Assembly (NCBI GenBank): GCA_021234155.1
Contig: JAJEKV010000013.1
Coordinates: forward strand, 2,573,252 to 2,637,251
Length of the DNA: 64,000 nt
Direction: 5' to 3'
From: Isoetes taiwanensis
Lineage: Eukaryota > Streptophyta > Lycopodiopsida > Isoetales > Isoetaceae
In this document: in pieces, positions 12,058 to 23,040 of the stretch
How positions within the stretch are numbered: the first letter of the stretch is position 1
Layout of the letters: each line of letters starts with the position of its first letter
Program-made: the position numbers and the translations under genes
Notes under the pieces: model-generated
Told to the model about the DNA's origin: nothing
The model's input: the letters and a program-made list of their open reading frames with translations, nothing else
Databases searched by the model: none

Positions 12058-13682
12058 CAGAAAGACATTCAATGTCACTAAGAGTAACATTACAATTTAA
12101 TTTGAACAGATGATGAGAGCCTATGAAATTACCAATACTATGCCATTTATTATCCACAGAATCTTTATCTACATGCATCTGACTAGTTGCAGCCATTTCA
12201 ATGTCATAAATAACTTGTGTTTTTATCCAGTATGTAGATATGCTTTTACCTCCATAATGACATCTGTTTCTATGCTTCCATACATTCCATAGAGCAATAA
12301 AGCATAAAGAGTTTATAAAAGCGTCATCATTCATCATAAAATCCAGCAGGGTAGCAGGGCATTGAATATTGAAAGTATTTTCAAACCATAACAAAAAAGA
12401 AGTTAGTTTGACACACCCAAAGACGTGCTCAAGTGTTTCCACATTACCACAGCCAAGGGGGCAGTTTGAGTCTATAGGATGAGTGATTTGGTTTGAATGC
12501 CTAGAGATCATTTCCAAATTAGGTACAGTTTTGTTTGCAATTAGCCAAACAAAGTATGAAATTTTTGGGGGCAGATAAGAATGCCAGATGTTTTTAAAAC
12601 GCCTGTTTTCAGTGTCATCCGAGAAGCCCCAGTACAATTTTGCTTTTGAAGGCACATGTGACTTGTTTAAGCATCTGTAGGTAGACCTTTGAGACATTAT
12701 AATTTGGTTTACCAAGAAGAGTCCAATCATTAATAATAGGATTATCCATGGGATTAACTGTACTGACCTTCTGCATTATATATCTAAAGAGAATTCTGTC
12801 AGAAGAACTACCTCTGATCTTGTGCTTCAAATTAGTCCAGGAAATCCATCTGTTTTGATCCCAGAGATCACCAAAAGTAAGAATATTATAATCTTTCCAT
12901 TTCTTGTAGAGCTTTTTATGTCTGATAGCTAGAGGAGTAGAGCTATCTCTTGAGAAATTAGAATTCCAGAAAATACTTGTGTTGATGTGACTTTTCTCCA
13001 GGCTAGAATGATCGAAAGTCAGATGAACCTTATTCCAAGCAATAATCATGTTGCTCATGAGAGGAGAAATATGAGGGGCAGGTTGTAAAATTGTAAAAGC
13101 TGAATGGGGCAAATTATGAGTGATAGAAGCATGTTTGTTTGGATGGCTACGAGAAAGCCAATAATTGATAAAAATTGAAGCTGGATTTCTGTTCATGAAC
13201 AAAGCTTTCCAGATGTATTTGCCTGTCAAAGCATAGCTTTGCAGAATAAGATTTTTGCATCCAAGACCTCCTTGAATTTTGCTCCTGGTAATTGAAGTCC
13301 AGTTAACCATATGATGCTTGCCCCATATGAAGTTCCTCACTATTCTCTCAATCTGCTGATAAATGCATTTGGGAGCTAGAAGTGCAGATGAGAAGTAAAT
13401 GTGGGAGGCTGCAATGACAGAGTTTGCAATTATAGTTCTTCCTGCCAATGAAAGACAGTTGCCATAATTACCAAGTTTCTTTCTAATCCTTTCTACAATG
13501 GGAGTCCAAAGACATTTGAGACTAGGATTGAGAGAAAGTGGCATGCCAAGAAGTTGAGTTGTCTCAGTAGCAGTCATGCATTTAATACCTGCAATGTTAT
13601 CTGTATTAAATTCCCCAATGATAATACATTTATTTCTATTCAAATGGATCCCAGAGGCAGAACCAAAGTTATGAATGGTCTA
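12035..13682 (-). pseudogene. LINE ORF2, RT thumb/connection and zf-RVT region
   Basis: The minus frame 13643-12615 continues, in the same frame, the RT segment that ends at the in-frame stop 13682-13680. It includes the RT thumb/connection region: LGMPLS, LSLAGRTIIANSVI, and NFIWGKHH (the conserved FIWG motif). Near 12700-12620 the reading frame shifts, and 12730-12035 encodes the zf-RVT region, with PPKISYFVWLIANKTVPNL followed by a Cys-rich CPLGCGN-VETLEHVFGC motif. In plant LINEs this Cys/His region follows the RT. A one-base frameshift within about 100 bp separates the two blocks. Confidence 0.85.
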
Positions 13683-14033
13683 CAGGAAGGTGTGAATGAT
13701 GTTCAAATCATTTTTGAGGAAACTGAAAGAGTCATCTGCATATTGAAGAATTGAAAGATTTGTGGTGTTGTCAGGTAGATTTAAACCAATAATATGTCCA
13801 CTAGATTGGAGATGAGAGATAACTCTAGTTAGCATTTCAGCAACAGCCAGAAATAGATAAGGGGCTAGGGGGCACCCTTGTCTGACACCTCGAGCCAGAG
13901 GGAAGAAATATCTAGGGGATCCAGCCCTGATTCTAGAGTCAGTAGAAGCATATATATTAATGACTCCAAAAGAAATATCATTATTTCTGAGTATAACAGA
14001 TTGCCAAGTCTTACATGGGCTATTGTAAGTCAA
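13680..14033 (-). pseudogene. LINE ORF2, endonuclease/RT junction and RT catalytic core
   Basis: The first part of this minus frame (to about 13930) still reads as endonuclease: a strand such as FGVINIYAS followed by the DSRIR of the APE-type domain. The rest is the RT palm: RGVRQGCPLAPYLFL and then LQYADDSFSFL, with the catalytic YADD. Hence the endonuclease is joined to the middle of the RT at about 13915-13935, skipping the rest of the endonuclease and the RT fingers. The frame remains open across the junction and ends at a stop at 13682-13680; beyond it the same frame continues as LINE sequence. Confidence 0.85.
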
Positions 14034-14054
14034 GCTATGATTTAGGTGCTTTCA

Positions 14055-14270
14055 GATGATGCAAAGACCACCAGATGTACCTGTTGCTTCAATCCAGGTC
14101 GAAGAAAATCCAGGGCCAATCTAATCTGCAAGGTTTGAGCATTCAAAATTTGGGAGTCTAAGCTCCTGGAGAAGGATAATGTCACTATCATAATTTCTTA
14201 TTTGAGAGATTGCCCTTCTTCTTTTCAGAGGGCCTTTTATTCCCCTGAGATTCCAACTGAGAATCTTCAT
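14055..14270 (-). pseudogene. LINE ORF2 start, APE-type endonuclease N-terminus
   Basis: ATG at 14270 opens with MKILSWNLRGIKGPLKRR followed by a segment containing DIILLQELRL. This is the classic N-terminus of the LINE endonuclease (SWN and LQE motifs, with the metal-binding Asn and Glu). In-frame stops occur at 14123-14121 and 14054-14052; between them the frame still reads as endonuclease (GTSGG). It is in the same frame as the RT segment starting at 14033, so these are stops in one ORF2, not separate genes. Confidence 0.85.
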
Positions 14271-14310
14271 GAAGAGTAAATTGAGAGAAGGAAGCAGAAA
14301 AGGAGGGGGC

Positions 14311-16312
14311 TTAAAAATCCTTTCTAGATCTCAACCTTGTGTTTGTTGCAGGAGTATTGGAAGATCTGGATACTCTTTGAATATTCTTTTTCTTGGCCTT
14401 CTTGCTTTTAGGCTTAGCTGTATCAGCACCTTTATGATGACATGTGAGGTAGGCATCATCATCCCAAGCAATGTCATTGGGGGTGATATTTTTGAGAGCA
14501 TTCTCTTTGTCAGATTCAGTATCATCTGAATTTATGTCATCAGAGTTTATATGATCAGTATTCTCTGCATGGTGATGGCATTTCCAAAACTTGGATTTAC
14601 AACAATCTATATTAGCAGAGTTTAAAGCAATAGAGCTGGAGTTTGTAGAAGTAGAAATCAAGATATTTGTATTATTATTATTATTATTATTACTGGAATC
14701 AAATTCAAGGTTTGTTAAGGAAAGATCTTGCCTGGGAATATTGTGGTCAAGCTGTGTAGCATCTGCAGATCCAGTCAGTTGTGGAACTGTTGTTGTTGAC
14801 GAGTGCACATTTTGAATGAGATCCTGTGGAGCTTTCTGAGTATCTTTTGCTGAAACAACTGTTATAACATCCTCATGTAGCAGGCTTTTTTCCCAACAGG
14901 TTGATATATCCCTGATACTACTATCTCTGTCATTTATTACATCTGTTACCTGTGCAGGGGTATCTGATACACTTCCTGGCATTTCAACCAATTGCTGAAG
15001 TTGTAGAGCTATCTCAGGGGAAATAGTGGCACTTTTTGGATGGGAGGAAATAGTTTGAGTTAAATCAAGGAGGTCAGCATGCAGCAGGGGTTGTTCATGG
15101 CCGATTTCAAATGGAGGTGGAGGAATAGTAGATATGATAGGATTTGATGGGAGAGTGGGATGAGAGGTGGCTTGGGGGATTGCATTTGGGAATTTGTTAG
15201 AGTGAGAGGTTGGATCAGTTAACTGATCATCAGCAGCATCCTCAGAAATCTGTGCTAAAATAGCATATGTGTTCGAGCATTTCAGATCATTGGTTTCTGT
15301 GACATTGTCACCTGCAGAATCTTCAGGTTTATTTTCATCAGCAGTACCACTGTCATGAGATCCACTTTCCTTCGAGTGATCAGTCGAGGGATCTATGCTC
15401 AAGACTAAAGGAAGTTTTTTTGTTTGAGAAGAGCATTACCTTTTTCTTTAATTAATGAAACCACATTCAAACCTTCTGACTCAGGCCTTGTCTTCCTTGA
15501 GTCAATTTTGATGTCAGCATGAAGAGCTTGTGAGCCATTGGTTGGTAAAGGTTGGACACTTGTAGATTTTCTAGAGTCCTGTAGAATGCATGATAGAGTT
15601 TTGTGCAAATCAATCTTTGCTGGCAATTCAGGAGCTTTGCCTTTCCTGTTTAGCAAATTTCTATTGTGTTCAATATTTGCTTTGCTGATTAAAGGAAATT
15701 GAGAGGACTCAGTAACTTTTTTAATTGCTTGATCATTTGGCATACTTTCCTTTTCCAAGCTGACTGATGGGAGATTTTCTTTGATGAAGATACCTTTGTT
15801 CAAAACCTTGATTCCAGCTTGTTTGCTAGGGAGGGATGAGCTGTTGGTGATCTGAGATCTGGATGAACTTGCAGAGATATGTGGCTCTTGTTTTCTTGCT
15901 TCCTTCTTCTTTTGAATTCTCCTTGTACTGCCATTGATTCTTTTCCAATCATTGTGAGGTTTGGGAGTATCATATAGAGCCATAGATTCAACCAGATCAT
16001 TTTGGGAGCTGGTTAAATTATCCCTGTAGGATATGACTGCAACTCCTTGATTGGAGGGCACAGAGCTCACTCTATCTGATTTTTTAGGTGCATTTGACTC
16101 CCTGTTATCATCTTGGTAAGAACATTAGGATTAGAGAAATCCCCAAATTTGATAAATTTTGAAGGATCAAGGTGGAGTGTACTTAACTGAGCAAGAAGAT
16201 CGTCTCTGGTAGCAGCAGGAAGGAGCATGAAGTTGTGAATAAAAGAGAGGGAGGATGAGCTTAGGGCTGACGAGTCAATCAAAGATTTATTTTTTTGGGG
16301 AAATATAGCCAT
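14311..16312 (-). pseudogene. LINE ORF1 (gag-like), broken by two frameshifts
   Basis: Three abutting minus frames (16312-16067, 16070-15405, 15402-14311) together give an ORF1 of about 660 codons. The product is hydrophilic, rich in Ser, Lys, Asn and Asp, with a polyasparagine run from ATT triplets at 14671-14691 and a basic C-terminus (KKAKKKN) suited to RNA binding. No CCHC zinc knuckle is visible. Both breaks fall at homopolymers (the T run near 16080-16085 and the seven-T run near 15414-15421), so they could be real indels or sequencing errors. ORF2 starts about 40 bp downstream. Confidence 0.7.
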
Positions 16313-16444
16313 TAATGCACGGAAAAGGATATGAAAAAAGAGAATGGCTAAAACAGGAGGGGATGCAGAGAAAGATCAAAGAGACAATACAAGAGAAAAA
16401 CCATAAATTTGCCAAAATACCTTGAGAGCATCCATTACATTGCA

Positions 16445-16738
16445 TCAATCTGAGTAGATCTTCACCTGAATTTTTCTGTCTGTCCATTCACAGTAAACTT
16501 GAAAGATTGTTGTTGCTGAGATATTTCTTTTGCCTGTGAATTCCAGTACCCAAGATTCAATGATCTCATACTCTAATTCTTTTGTGTTTGGTGTAATAGT
16601 GTACTCTGGAACAAATAAGGATTCTGGAAAGTATTGATGAAGGACAAGCGATTCCCAAAGTTTGGAATGAGCTCCAGAGAGAAAACCACACGAAATTCTG
16701 TCTTCCTGCTTCAAGATTGTGAAGAGTTTAGTATCCAT
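16445..16738 (-). CDS. Short 5' open frame of the LINE, 97 codons
   Basis: This minus frame near the 5' end of the LINE lies upstream of ORF1. The product is globular-looking, with several Trp and Phe, and starts with MDTKLFTILKQEDRISCG. I do not recognise the domain. It could be the true N-terminus of ORF1, separated by stops between 16445 and 16312, or a small upstream ORF. Confidence 0.4.
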   Translation of the reverse strand: MDTKLFTILKQEDRISCGFLSGAHSKLWESLVLHQYFPESLFVPEYTITPNTKELEYEIIESWVLEFTGKRNISATTIFQVYCEWTDRKIQVKIYSD

Positions 16739-16936
16739 ACAAAGGTAATCAGATGGGGAATAGGATGATTGCTAGGCCTCTACAGGGCCAGCAAGATGAA
16801 GAGAGCAAATTCGGATCAGATGGGGAATTCTCGGATGGATTGAATCAAGAACAAGTTTGAATTAGAAAAGACAAAAGATTCAAGAAAATTGGCGCTGGTT
16901 GGTGACGTGTACATTTTTCCAATTGCAGCTGAGATT

Positions 16937-16948
16937 CCAGTGACATTC
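16937..16948. repeat. LINE target-site duplication, right copy
   Basis: CCAGTGACATTC here matches the left copy at 11173-11184 in all 12 bases. It sits at the 5' end of the minus-strand LINE. Confidence 0.9.
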
Positions 16949-17135
16949 TAAATATACTGTTCTATTCCACAATCTAACTATGACAATCAATTGTTTCATG
17001 TTGTTGACATCTTTTTGTTATCTGATAGGGTGTTGCTAGTACATTTATAGGATAACTCTTTTTTCTTTCTTATTTCAGATGTTCTACGAACACACATGCA
17101 ATATAAAGTGAATGGGGACAGGACCCATCATTAGG

Positions 17136-17300
17136 CACCCAAAAATTTAACTATCATAGATAACTACTACAAAACCACTATGATAGTGGTTTTATATGCA
17201 AAAATAATTTTCATCAACAAAAACCACCTAGTATAGTGGTTTTTAAAAAGAGAATGTGGTTTTGCACAGTAGTTTTATATTCTGCCATTGTTTAATGAAA
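17136..17300. repeat. CACTA-like terminus with subterminal repeats, orphan end
   Basis: CACCCAAAAATTTAACT at 17136 is followed by ACAAAACCACTATG and repeated GTGGTTTT/AAAACCAC motifs. The layout resembles the left end of element G at 27433 (CCCCCAAAAATGAAC, then GAAAACCAGTATG and GTGGTTTTT). I infer a related element end. No partner end was found, and the Helitron terminus at 17482 interrupts the sequence soon after. Confidence 0.4.
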
Positions 17301-17481
17301 GCGATGTTGGTTTTTAGTACTAGTTTGACATCTCGTGGGTCGTGGTTGTTGATTATGCGGTTTACAACATTGAGAGTAGAGAAGACATGTTTAATGGTTT
17401 TTTTCCAATATGTGGATGGCTTGGGAGTGGTTTTAATTGGCAATACTTAAATGTTTCTATATATAGTTTGACAAGCTAACA

Positions 17482-17515
17482 CTAGTAATGGTGCCCAGCA
17501 TTGCTGGGCATAAAT
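17482..17515 (-). mobile_element. Helitron 3' terminus (minus orientation)
   Basis: On the minus strand the sequence is a perfect GC-rich hairpin (TGCCCAGCAATGCTGGGCA, plus 17492-17510), a 6-base spacer and CTAG, followed by host T. This is the canonical 3' end of plant Helitrons, which insert between A and T and end in CTRR after a hairpin. The body would extend to higher coordinates. Two sister ends with the same hairpin and spacing lie at 48505 and 60709. No 5' end belonging to this copy was recognised. Confidence 0.8.
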
Positions 17516-18449
17516 TGGGCAATCGTTGGTTTGAACATTGTAGTGTACAATTTACATGTGATGGATTAGAATAAATATTACATACTTGTGATTTACACTT
17601 CGTATGATGTTAATTCTTTTGCATTCACTGGACAAAGTAGTCGAGCACTTGGGGCATTTGTAAACTCAAAATAATGGTAATGGTTTCGTCCTTTGGATTT
17701 AAGGTACCTTGTAATTTATTGTTCCATTATTAAAAGAATTCTCCTGACTGTGGATGTGACATCCAAGTTCATACATATTTGAGATCGTAAATAAGAATGC
17801 TATTTATGATCTCATTGATATAAAAACTCCCAATCTCAAGATTTCCATGCACTAAGTGAATCCTTCTAAACATAATGGCTACATGCAATGAAAAGTCTGT
17901 ATGCCCGAGTTTGTATGAGAAGTCCACCTTTGGTGCTATGCCATTTTGTTAAGGATTAACATGTTTATGCAAAGAGAAAAGAGCTATTTTGTCAAGTAGG
18001 AAAATACAGCGCCCAAAAATGTAGTTCAATAGATTCCTTTACCCATGTGACTCTCATAGTATTGCAAACTAGGCCTTAAGAAATGGTATTGCTCATGGAT
18101 ATCCATCAGAATGCGCTTTAAATGTCTCAATCAACTAAATATTTACCTAGGATTAAACTATCTTGATCGAAATAATAGTTGTGTATCTGGCAACCGAAGA
18201 GGATATTTATGTTTACATAAAGACAACCAAAGAATCTAGATCGATTTAGAGCTAAAATCAATAGCTTTAGAAATGAAGCTACCGATGCGACATGTTAAAG
18301 GGTGAAAGCGCATAGGTGGGGGACATTTCCCTTGTCAGCGACACATTGTGCTTTAGGGGTGCTTTAGCCATTTTTCAAATTTTTTTGGGCCCGTCAAGAA
18401 CACTAAGTGACGGTTTGGTTTGACGGTTAGGTCTTCGATGGCCTCAGAA
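17516..18449. other. AT-rich interval without recognised gene
   Basis: No open frame of note and no domain was seen. By position it would be Helitron interior, next to the 3' terminus at 17482, but no Rep/helicase coding sequence is visible. If the Helitron is intact it is non-autonomous. Confidence 0.4.
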
Positions 18450-21400
18450 TTAGAATTTCGTTGTGCCATGTCATCAATCCGGAAGTAGGAGGATCTGTTT
18501 CTCCCGCTCCCGCTAGTTTTTGGATTGCAGCAGCCAGGAATAGAATTTTGAAATGGAATTGTGGTTCGGATTTTTGTGTTTTCTCGCTCTCTGCTTCATG
18601 CAATTGTTTGGTATGTCATGGATTTGCTTGCTCAATATGTTCGCTGAATTTGCAAAAAAGACGATTTGGAAATGAAGATCCAGAGGACATTTGCAAGATC
18701 CTTGGGAATTAACATTGCCGGAATCTCTTGCAAGATTTGAAGTGCGTAAGGAAGATATCAATGAAAATGAAGACAGGAATGAAAATGAAAATGAGATGGC
18801 AGACACCATGGAACCAAATTTGTCCGAGGTATTGTCTTCCAGTTCCTCTTAACAAGAATTCAAAATATAGAACCATGTTTGGATAAATGTGGTAAGCTTT
18901 GCAATTGTGTATCCCCTAATATCAAGATGTCGTAGAATCTTGGTCGCTAGAAGGAGAAGAAGAGAGCCAAGAAGAGGAAGAGGCAATCGAGAAATTATGA
19001 TGGTAGGAGAAGACGATGGCAAAGACAAGGAAAAACCTTCTACTAGAAAAAACAAAAAGATGCTAAGTTTATTGTGGATTTTGTAAATAAGATATGCCAA
19101 AATTATGATTCAAATGATAGGAGGAGGTCATATCCGAGCTGGTGAACAGCTTTTAATTTGGTTTTATTGGCAATAAGAATTTAAACGTGTACAAACATGT
19201 AGTTGAGAATGTGAAGAATACTCTTGATAACAAGAAACGAGGCAGGACACAAGACATTAACCATGCAAGAGCATCTACCTTGATGATGGCTGTAAATGAG
19301 CAGAGCAATAGGGCAAAGTTAGCTTGCAAAAGTATTGAATTTGAGAAGAAAAGGTCTATGCCGCTCTAGATAAGAAGAAGATTGTCGACTTTGGAGGACC
19401 ATGGTCTATGTTTAAGAATAAGGCCGATCCGACAAAGTTAAGTGATGAAGACCGTGAAAAGGTATACAATTTTTGGTGTCCAAACAAGAGTGTCTCCAAA
19501 CAAAAGGCAAGTCATTAAATTGAGACGACAAAATAATGGTGCTAAACGGCCAAAGCCTTATAACATGCAACCAATCCACTATCTGGAAGAGACTCGGGTA
19601 TGCTACCGCTTTGTTGTTTATTCAAAGACAAAAGTTTAATAGTAATTGCTTATTGTATTGCAGGTCATGTTCTTTAGGAGATTCAAGCGTGAACATCCGA
19701 AAGTATGAAGATAGGGTCGAGGCTTTTCAAAGTTTGAAACCTAAATTTGTGAGAAGACTTAAAGAGAGGGAAACATGTTGTTGTATATATCACATGAAAA
19801 TGGAATTCGTTAGGGCAAAGGAATAAAATAAGACGAGATTCTAACATTCATGGTGCAAGTTGTCAATGCAAAATGTGTTGTTTGTGGACCAGGTCCAATT
19901 TGTGAAGGCAAAAGAATAAGACATTCGCCAGTTGTCGCTGATATGTGGAAAACTATGGTTTGCCGAAGAATGAAGACGCCGATTGGTACAAGCCAACATG
20001 TTTGGCAATGGAATGCAAACAACCGTGGGCTAAAATCTTTCAATAAATGCCCCAAAGAAAAGAGCAAAGGGATGAGTTGAATGGAAGAACTTGAGAAGGT
20101 GAGCAATTATAATTCTGTTTTCGGTCTTCTCGTGTATTGTTTAGGGGCAGATTTGGAACAGCTAGCATGGCTTTTTTTTTTTAGCAGTTTACATGTTAGG
20201 GCAGATTTTGTCCAGCTGCAGCTAAGGCTTTTTTTTGTTACAAGTTTGCATGTTAGGGAGAATTTGTCCAAATTAGCATGGTCGGGCTGGATTGTATTAG
20301 AGGTTAAAACTCTATACTTATCTATCTTATGATTGTTTAAGTGAATCTACAGCAATCCAAGACAAAGAATGTCATTAGAAAGCAATGTTAATAGAGAACA
20401 ATGTTATTGTTGTGTTGTGGCTGCCAGTAATAGATGTGAAAAATGCTCCTCCTATTCTTTGCTTACAAGCTAGTTGATCTTCACTATAGTTGATCTTCAC
20501 TAGATGTGACAGATGTGAAAAATGCTCCTCCTATTCTATGATTGATTCTCTATTTCTTTCAGGTCAAAGAAACCTTCATCAAGGATGCTGGTGGTAAACC
20601 AATTGTCAAAACCAAGGACGTTATGAGGCTGGTTTATAAAGCCACATCATTGCACGAGTTCATGGTACATGCGGATAAGGTGATCAAGCAATTCATTCCT
20701 CACAATTACACTGCAAGGTGGCAAGCAGAACAGTTCAAATTGTGTTTGCAAACATTTTCAAGGTACCATTGTTTCGCCATAGACTTCGCAGAAAAATTAC
20801 ACATTTAAAATTCAGCAGAGGTTCAGTCCATGCATTGGCACAATGATCAATGTTCCATACTTGTTCACATCACCTACGTGCATGCAAATAAAGAAGAGAC
20901 TTCAATATTTGTGTCGTTGGACCGTAAGTTGGTTAAAGAAACACACTTCTATATTTTCGATGACCGAGAACACGACACCTTCCTTTGTGCAAAGATTGCC
21001 TTCGTAGCATGTCAATTCTTTTGAGAAGTAAAGGTGTAAACATCTACAAGCATGTATTCGGTCGACAGGTTGTTTACCTTGCTAGTTCAAGTCTTCCGTG
21101 ATGTTTCTATTACTTGGGCGGTGTCCTTTCAATCCAATGGAAGGAAGATAGAATGGAATTTTTTTTGCATCTTGCCATGGCAAGGGGGAACATGACGGCC
21201 GGGGCTGTCATAAAGAGAATACTTGACCAATGAGATGTTGAAGAGAGAAAACGCCTTTAAGGAATGCCGAGGATGCGGTGCAATTCTTAAATTGGTACTT
21301 CAAAGTGAAGGGGGCAAAGAAAGACAATATTATCTTAAGGTATGAATTTTGTCTTGTGAACTTTACATGCGTGTACCCAGCTTTGGGTTTTGCTAATGTG

Positions 21401-22260
21401 TGATGATGTTTATATGTAGGTACTTTTGGCTTGTGAAGGTGGGAGAAGTGTGTAGAACAATAATAAGATTTATGAAAACGGCTGAAGGGACCTAAGAAAA
21501 TACATACTATAAGACCATTCTCGCCAAAACAGCCCACAATGGTTGCTCACAAATTTTGTCTTGCTTTTTGTGCTAGTTGTTGAAGGGGGCGTGGAGGAAT
21601 AGATGTAAGCATGCAAAAGATTGGGACGATACACATATTCAGAGTTGAAGCCGATACATCGTACAAGGAAACATCTATAAACCATGTGCAATAAAGGGGA
21701 TAACCAAAGGGAAGGCGGAGCTTGTAGAAGTTGGTGACAATTTTGCAATCAATGCAGAAGCCAACAATGAAGAAAATGCTGACTTTTGGATCGTCAAATG
21801 TTCTAAAACCAAAGCACGTTGTGCAAAAGCTGCTCAAAGATTTTGGGGCTCTAAGTTCAAGAGGCAGGAAGTCATTTTGACAGTAAGTACTACAAGTGCA
21901 TCGGCGCCAAGGTAAGTATGAGCTTCTAGACCATATGCCGATGTCAATTGCTATTCACATCTTGTAGTATGTGCAAAGATTGAATTGATTGTTGATGCAA
22001 ATGATTGCAATTTGTACCATTTACCTTTGAAGCACACTAACACATCATTGATTCGGCCGCCACAAAACGGACTCAAACATTGGCAAGTGGCATCGAGCAA
22101 ATGAGGAAGAAGACCATCCAAAAAAAGAACATTTTAATGGCTGTTAGGAAGAAGGTTGTTGCGAGGAGAAGGAAGCCCAATGGCAAGAAAAGGTGTATGG
22201 TTCAAAAGAAAGGGATTGCAGGTGATAAAAGAAAGAGGGCGAGAAATCAGAAATGAGCCT
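18450..22260 (+). pseudogene. Decayed DDE-type transposase, element A
   Basis: Scattered plus-strand segments read as one transposase. At 19737 is KPKFVRRLKERETCC followed by IYHMKMEF. At 20542-20808 is a segment with KQFIPHNYTARWQ. At 20800-21024 the reading EVQSMHWHNDQCSILVHITY appears. At 21176 is HGKGEHDG followed, after a one-base shift, by AGAVIKRIL. At about 21700 is VEVGDNF-AEANNEENADFW, and a Lys/Arg-rich C-terminus ends near 22256. Element B (40.7-44.5 kb) carries the same blocks in the same order. The motif set looks like a DDE-type transposase; the name of the superfamily is uncertain. Frames change many times, partly perhaps because of introns and partly decay. I found no terminal repeats for A, so the limits are those of the coding signal. 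Confidence 0.65.
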
Positions 22261-22660
22261 ATTACCAATTATGTTTCATGTATTTTGTGCTGTGGAAGTA
22301 TTGCCTACACTTGCGGAGGCAAGTAAATGAGTGTACACAGGGATATGAGATTAATATGACATATGTTTTCTTCTGATACTCTATTCAATGTGTATATTGC
22401 ATGTCTCTAGTAATTTGGTATGTCGATGGCTCTGTTAGACATTCTTGTAAAGCTGCAGGTCTGGCTTTTTCATTCCATTCTGTATTTTGTTATGAGATAT
22501 ATGGTAAATGCAGAGTTTTGGAGAGATTTTGTGTGTTATATCAATCCAACCCTATGGCCAGGGTGTGGATTTGATGGGCGCTCACAGTTCGTTTGATAAT
22601 ATTATTTGTCATGATTTGATCTCATAGAATGCTCCAAATGCTCGTAATGGTAAGGCGGGG

Positions 22661-23023
22661 ATGGCATTCTTCCTTTCGAGAAATTGCAGCAGCCTTCACC
22701 ATCGTAGGTTGTTCATGTTGTACCGCTTATGCAAAGATGCGATGATTCAGAATATTTGCAATGAGATGGAAGAATATTCAGAATATTTGCATATGGTAGT
22801 CTCATGTGAGCGGAGTGCTGATTTCTACAAACAAGGTATACTCTATGATCTTTGCTTAAAAAACGTTCCATTTGGTTGTTACCTTTGCTTAAAAAACGTC
22901 CCATTTGGTTGTTCACATGATGGGAAGTTGGAGGATCATCCTAACTGTGATGATTGTTTGGGGTACATTTCTCATCCTGATATTGAAGGATTAACCAGGC
23001 AGCTAAAGGTAGGTTACAGCTAA
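22661..23023 (+). CDS. Hypothetical open frame with an 11-residue duplication
   Basis: This 120-codon plus frame contains an in-frame tandem duplication of 33 bp (22850-22882 and 22883-22915) encoding LCLKNVPFGCY and LCLKNVPFGCS. It is Cys-rich (several Cys in the second half, with CDDC) and has no signal peptide. I do not recognise it. The frame just downstream (23041-23385) contains a stretch, NTALINKCSCWQEAKIVFDV, that vaguely resembles a pentatricopeptide repeat, so the region may be a relic of a PPR-type gene; this is weak. Confidence 0.25.
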   Translation: MAFFLSRNCSSLHHRRLFMLYRLCKDAMIQNICNEMEEYSEYLHMVVSCERSADFYKQGILYDLCLKNVPFGCYLCLKNVPFGCSHDGKLEDHPNCDDCLGYISHPDIEGLTRQLKVGYS

Positions 23024-23040
23024 AGTTAAGTTACAGGTGT

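Larger units (their letters stand above)
11185..16936 (-). mobile_element. LINE retrotransposon, both ends present, internally deleted
   Basis: This non-LTR retrotransposon of about 5.75 kb lies on the minus strand. It is bounded by a perfect 12-bp target-site duplication, CCAGTGACATTC, at 11173-11184 and 16937-16948. The poly(A) tail appears as T-rich sequence on the plus strand right after the left duplication (11185-11218). In the minus direction the order is: a short 5' frame (16738-16445), ORF1 (16312-14311), ORF2 beginning with an APE-type endonuclease start (14270), reverse transcriptase with YADD, a zf-RVT region (12730-12035), and an extra open frame (12090-11563). ORF1 carries frameshifts, and ORF2 carries in-frame stops plus an internal deletion joining the endonuclease to the RT. 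The copy cannot encode working proteins, yet its duplications are identical, suggesting fairly recent insertion, perhaps mobilised in trans. Confidence 0.9.

Noticed and set aside
14311-15402. 363-codon frame as an independent host gene
   Set aside because: It lies between the LINE target duplications, abuts other ORF1 pieces and precedes the endonuclease start, so it is LINE ORF1.
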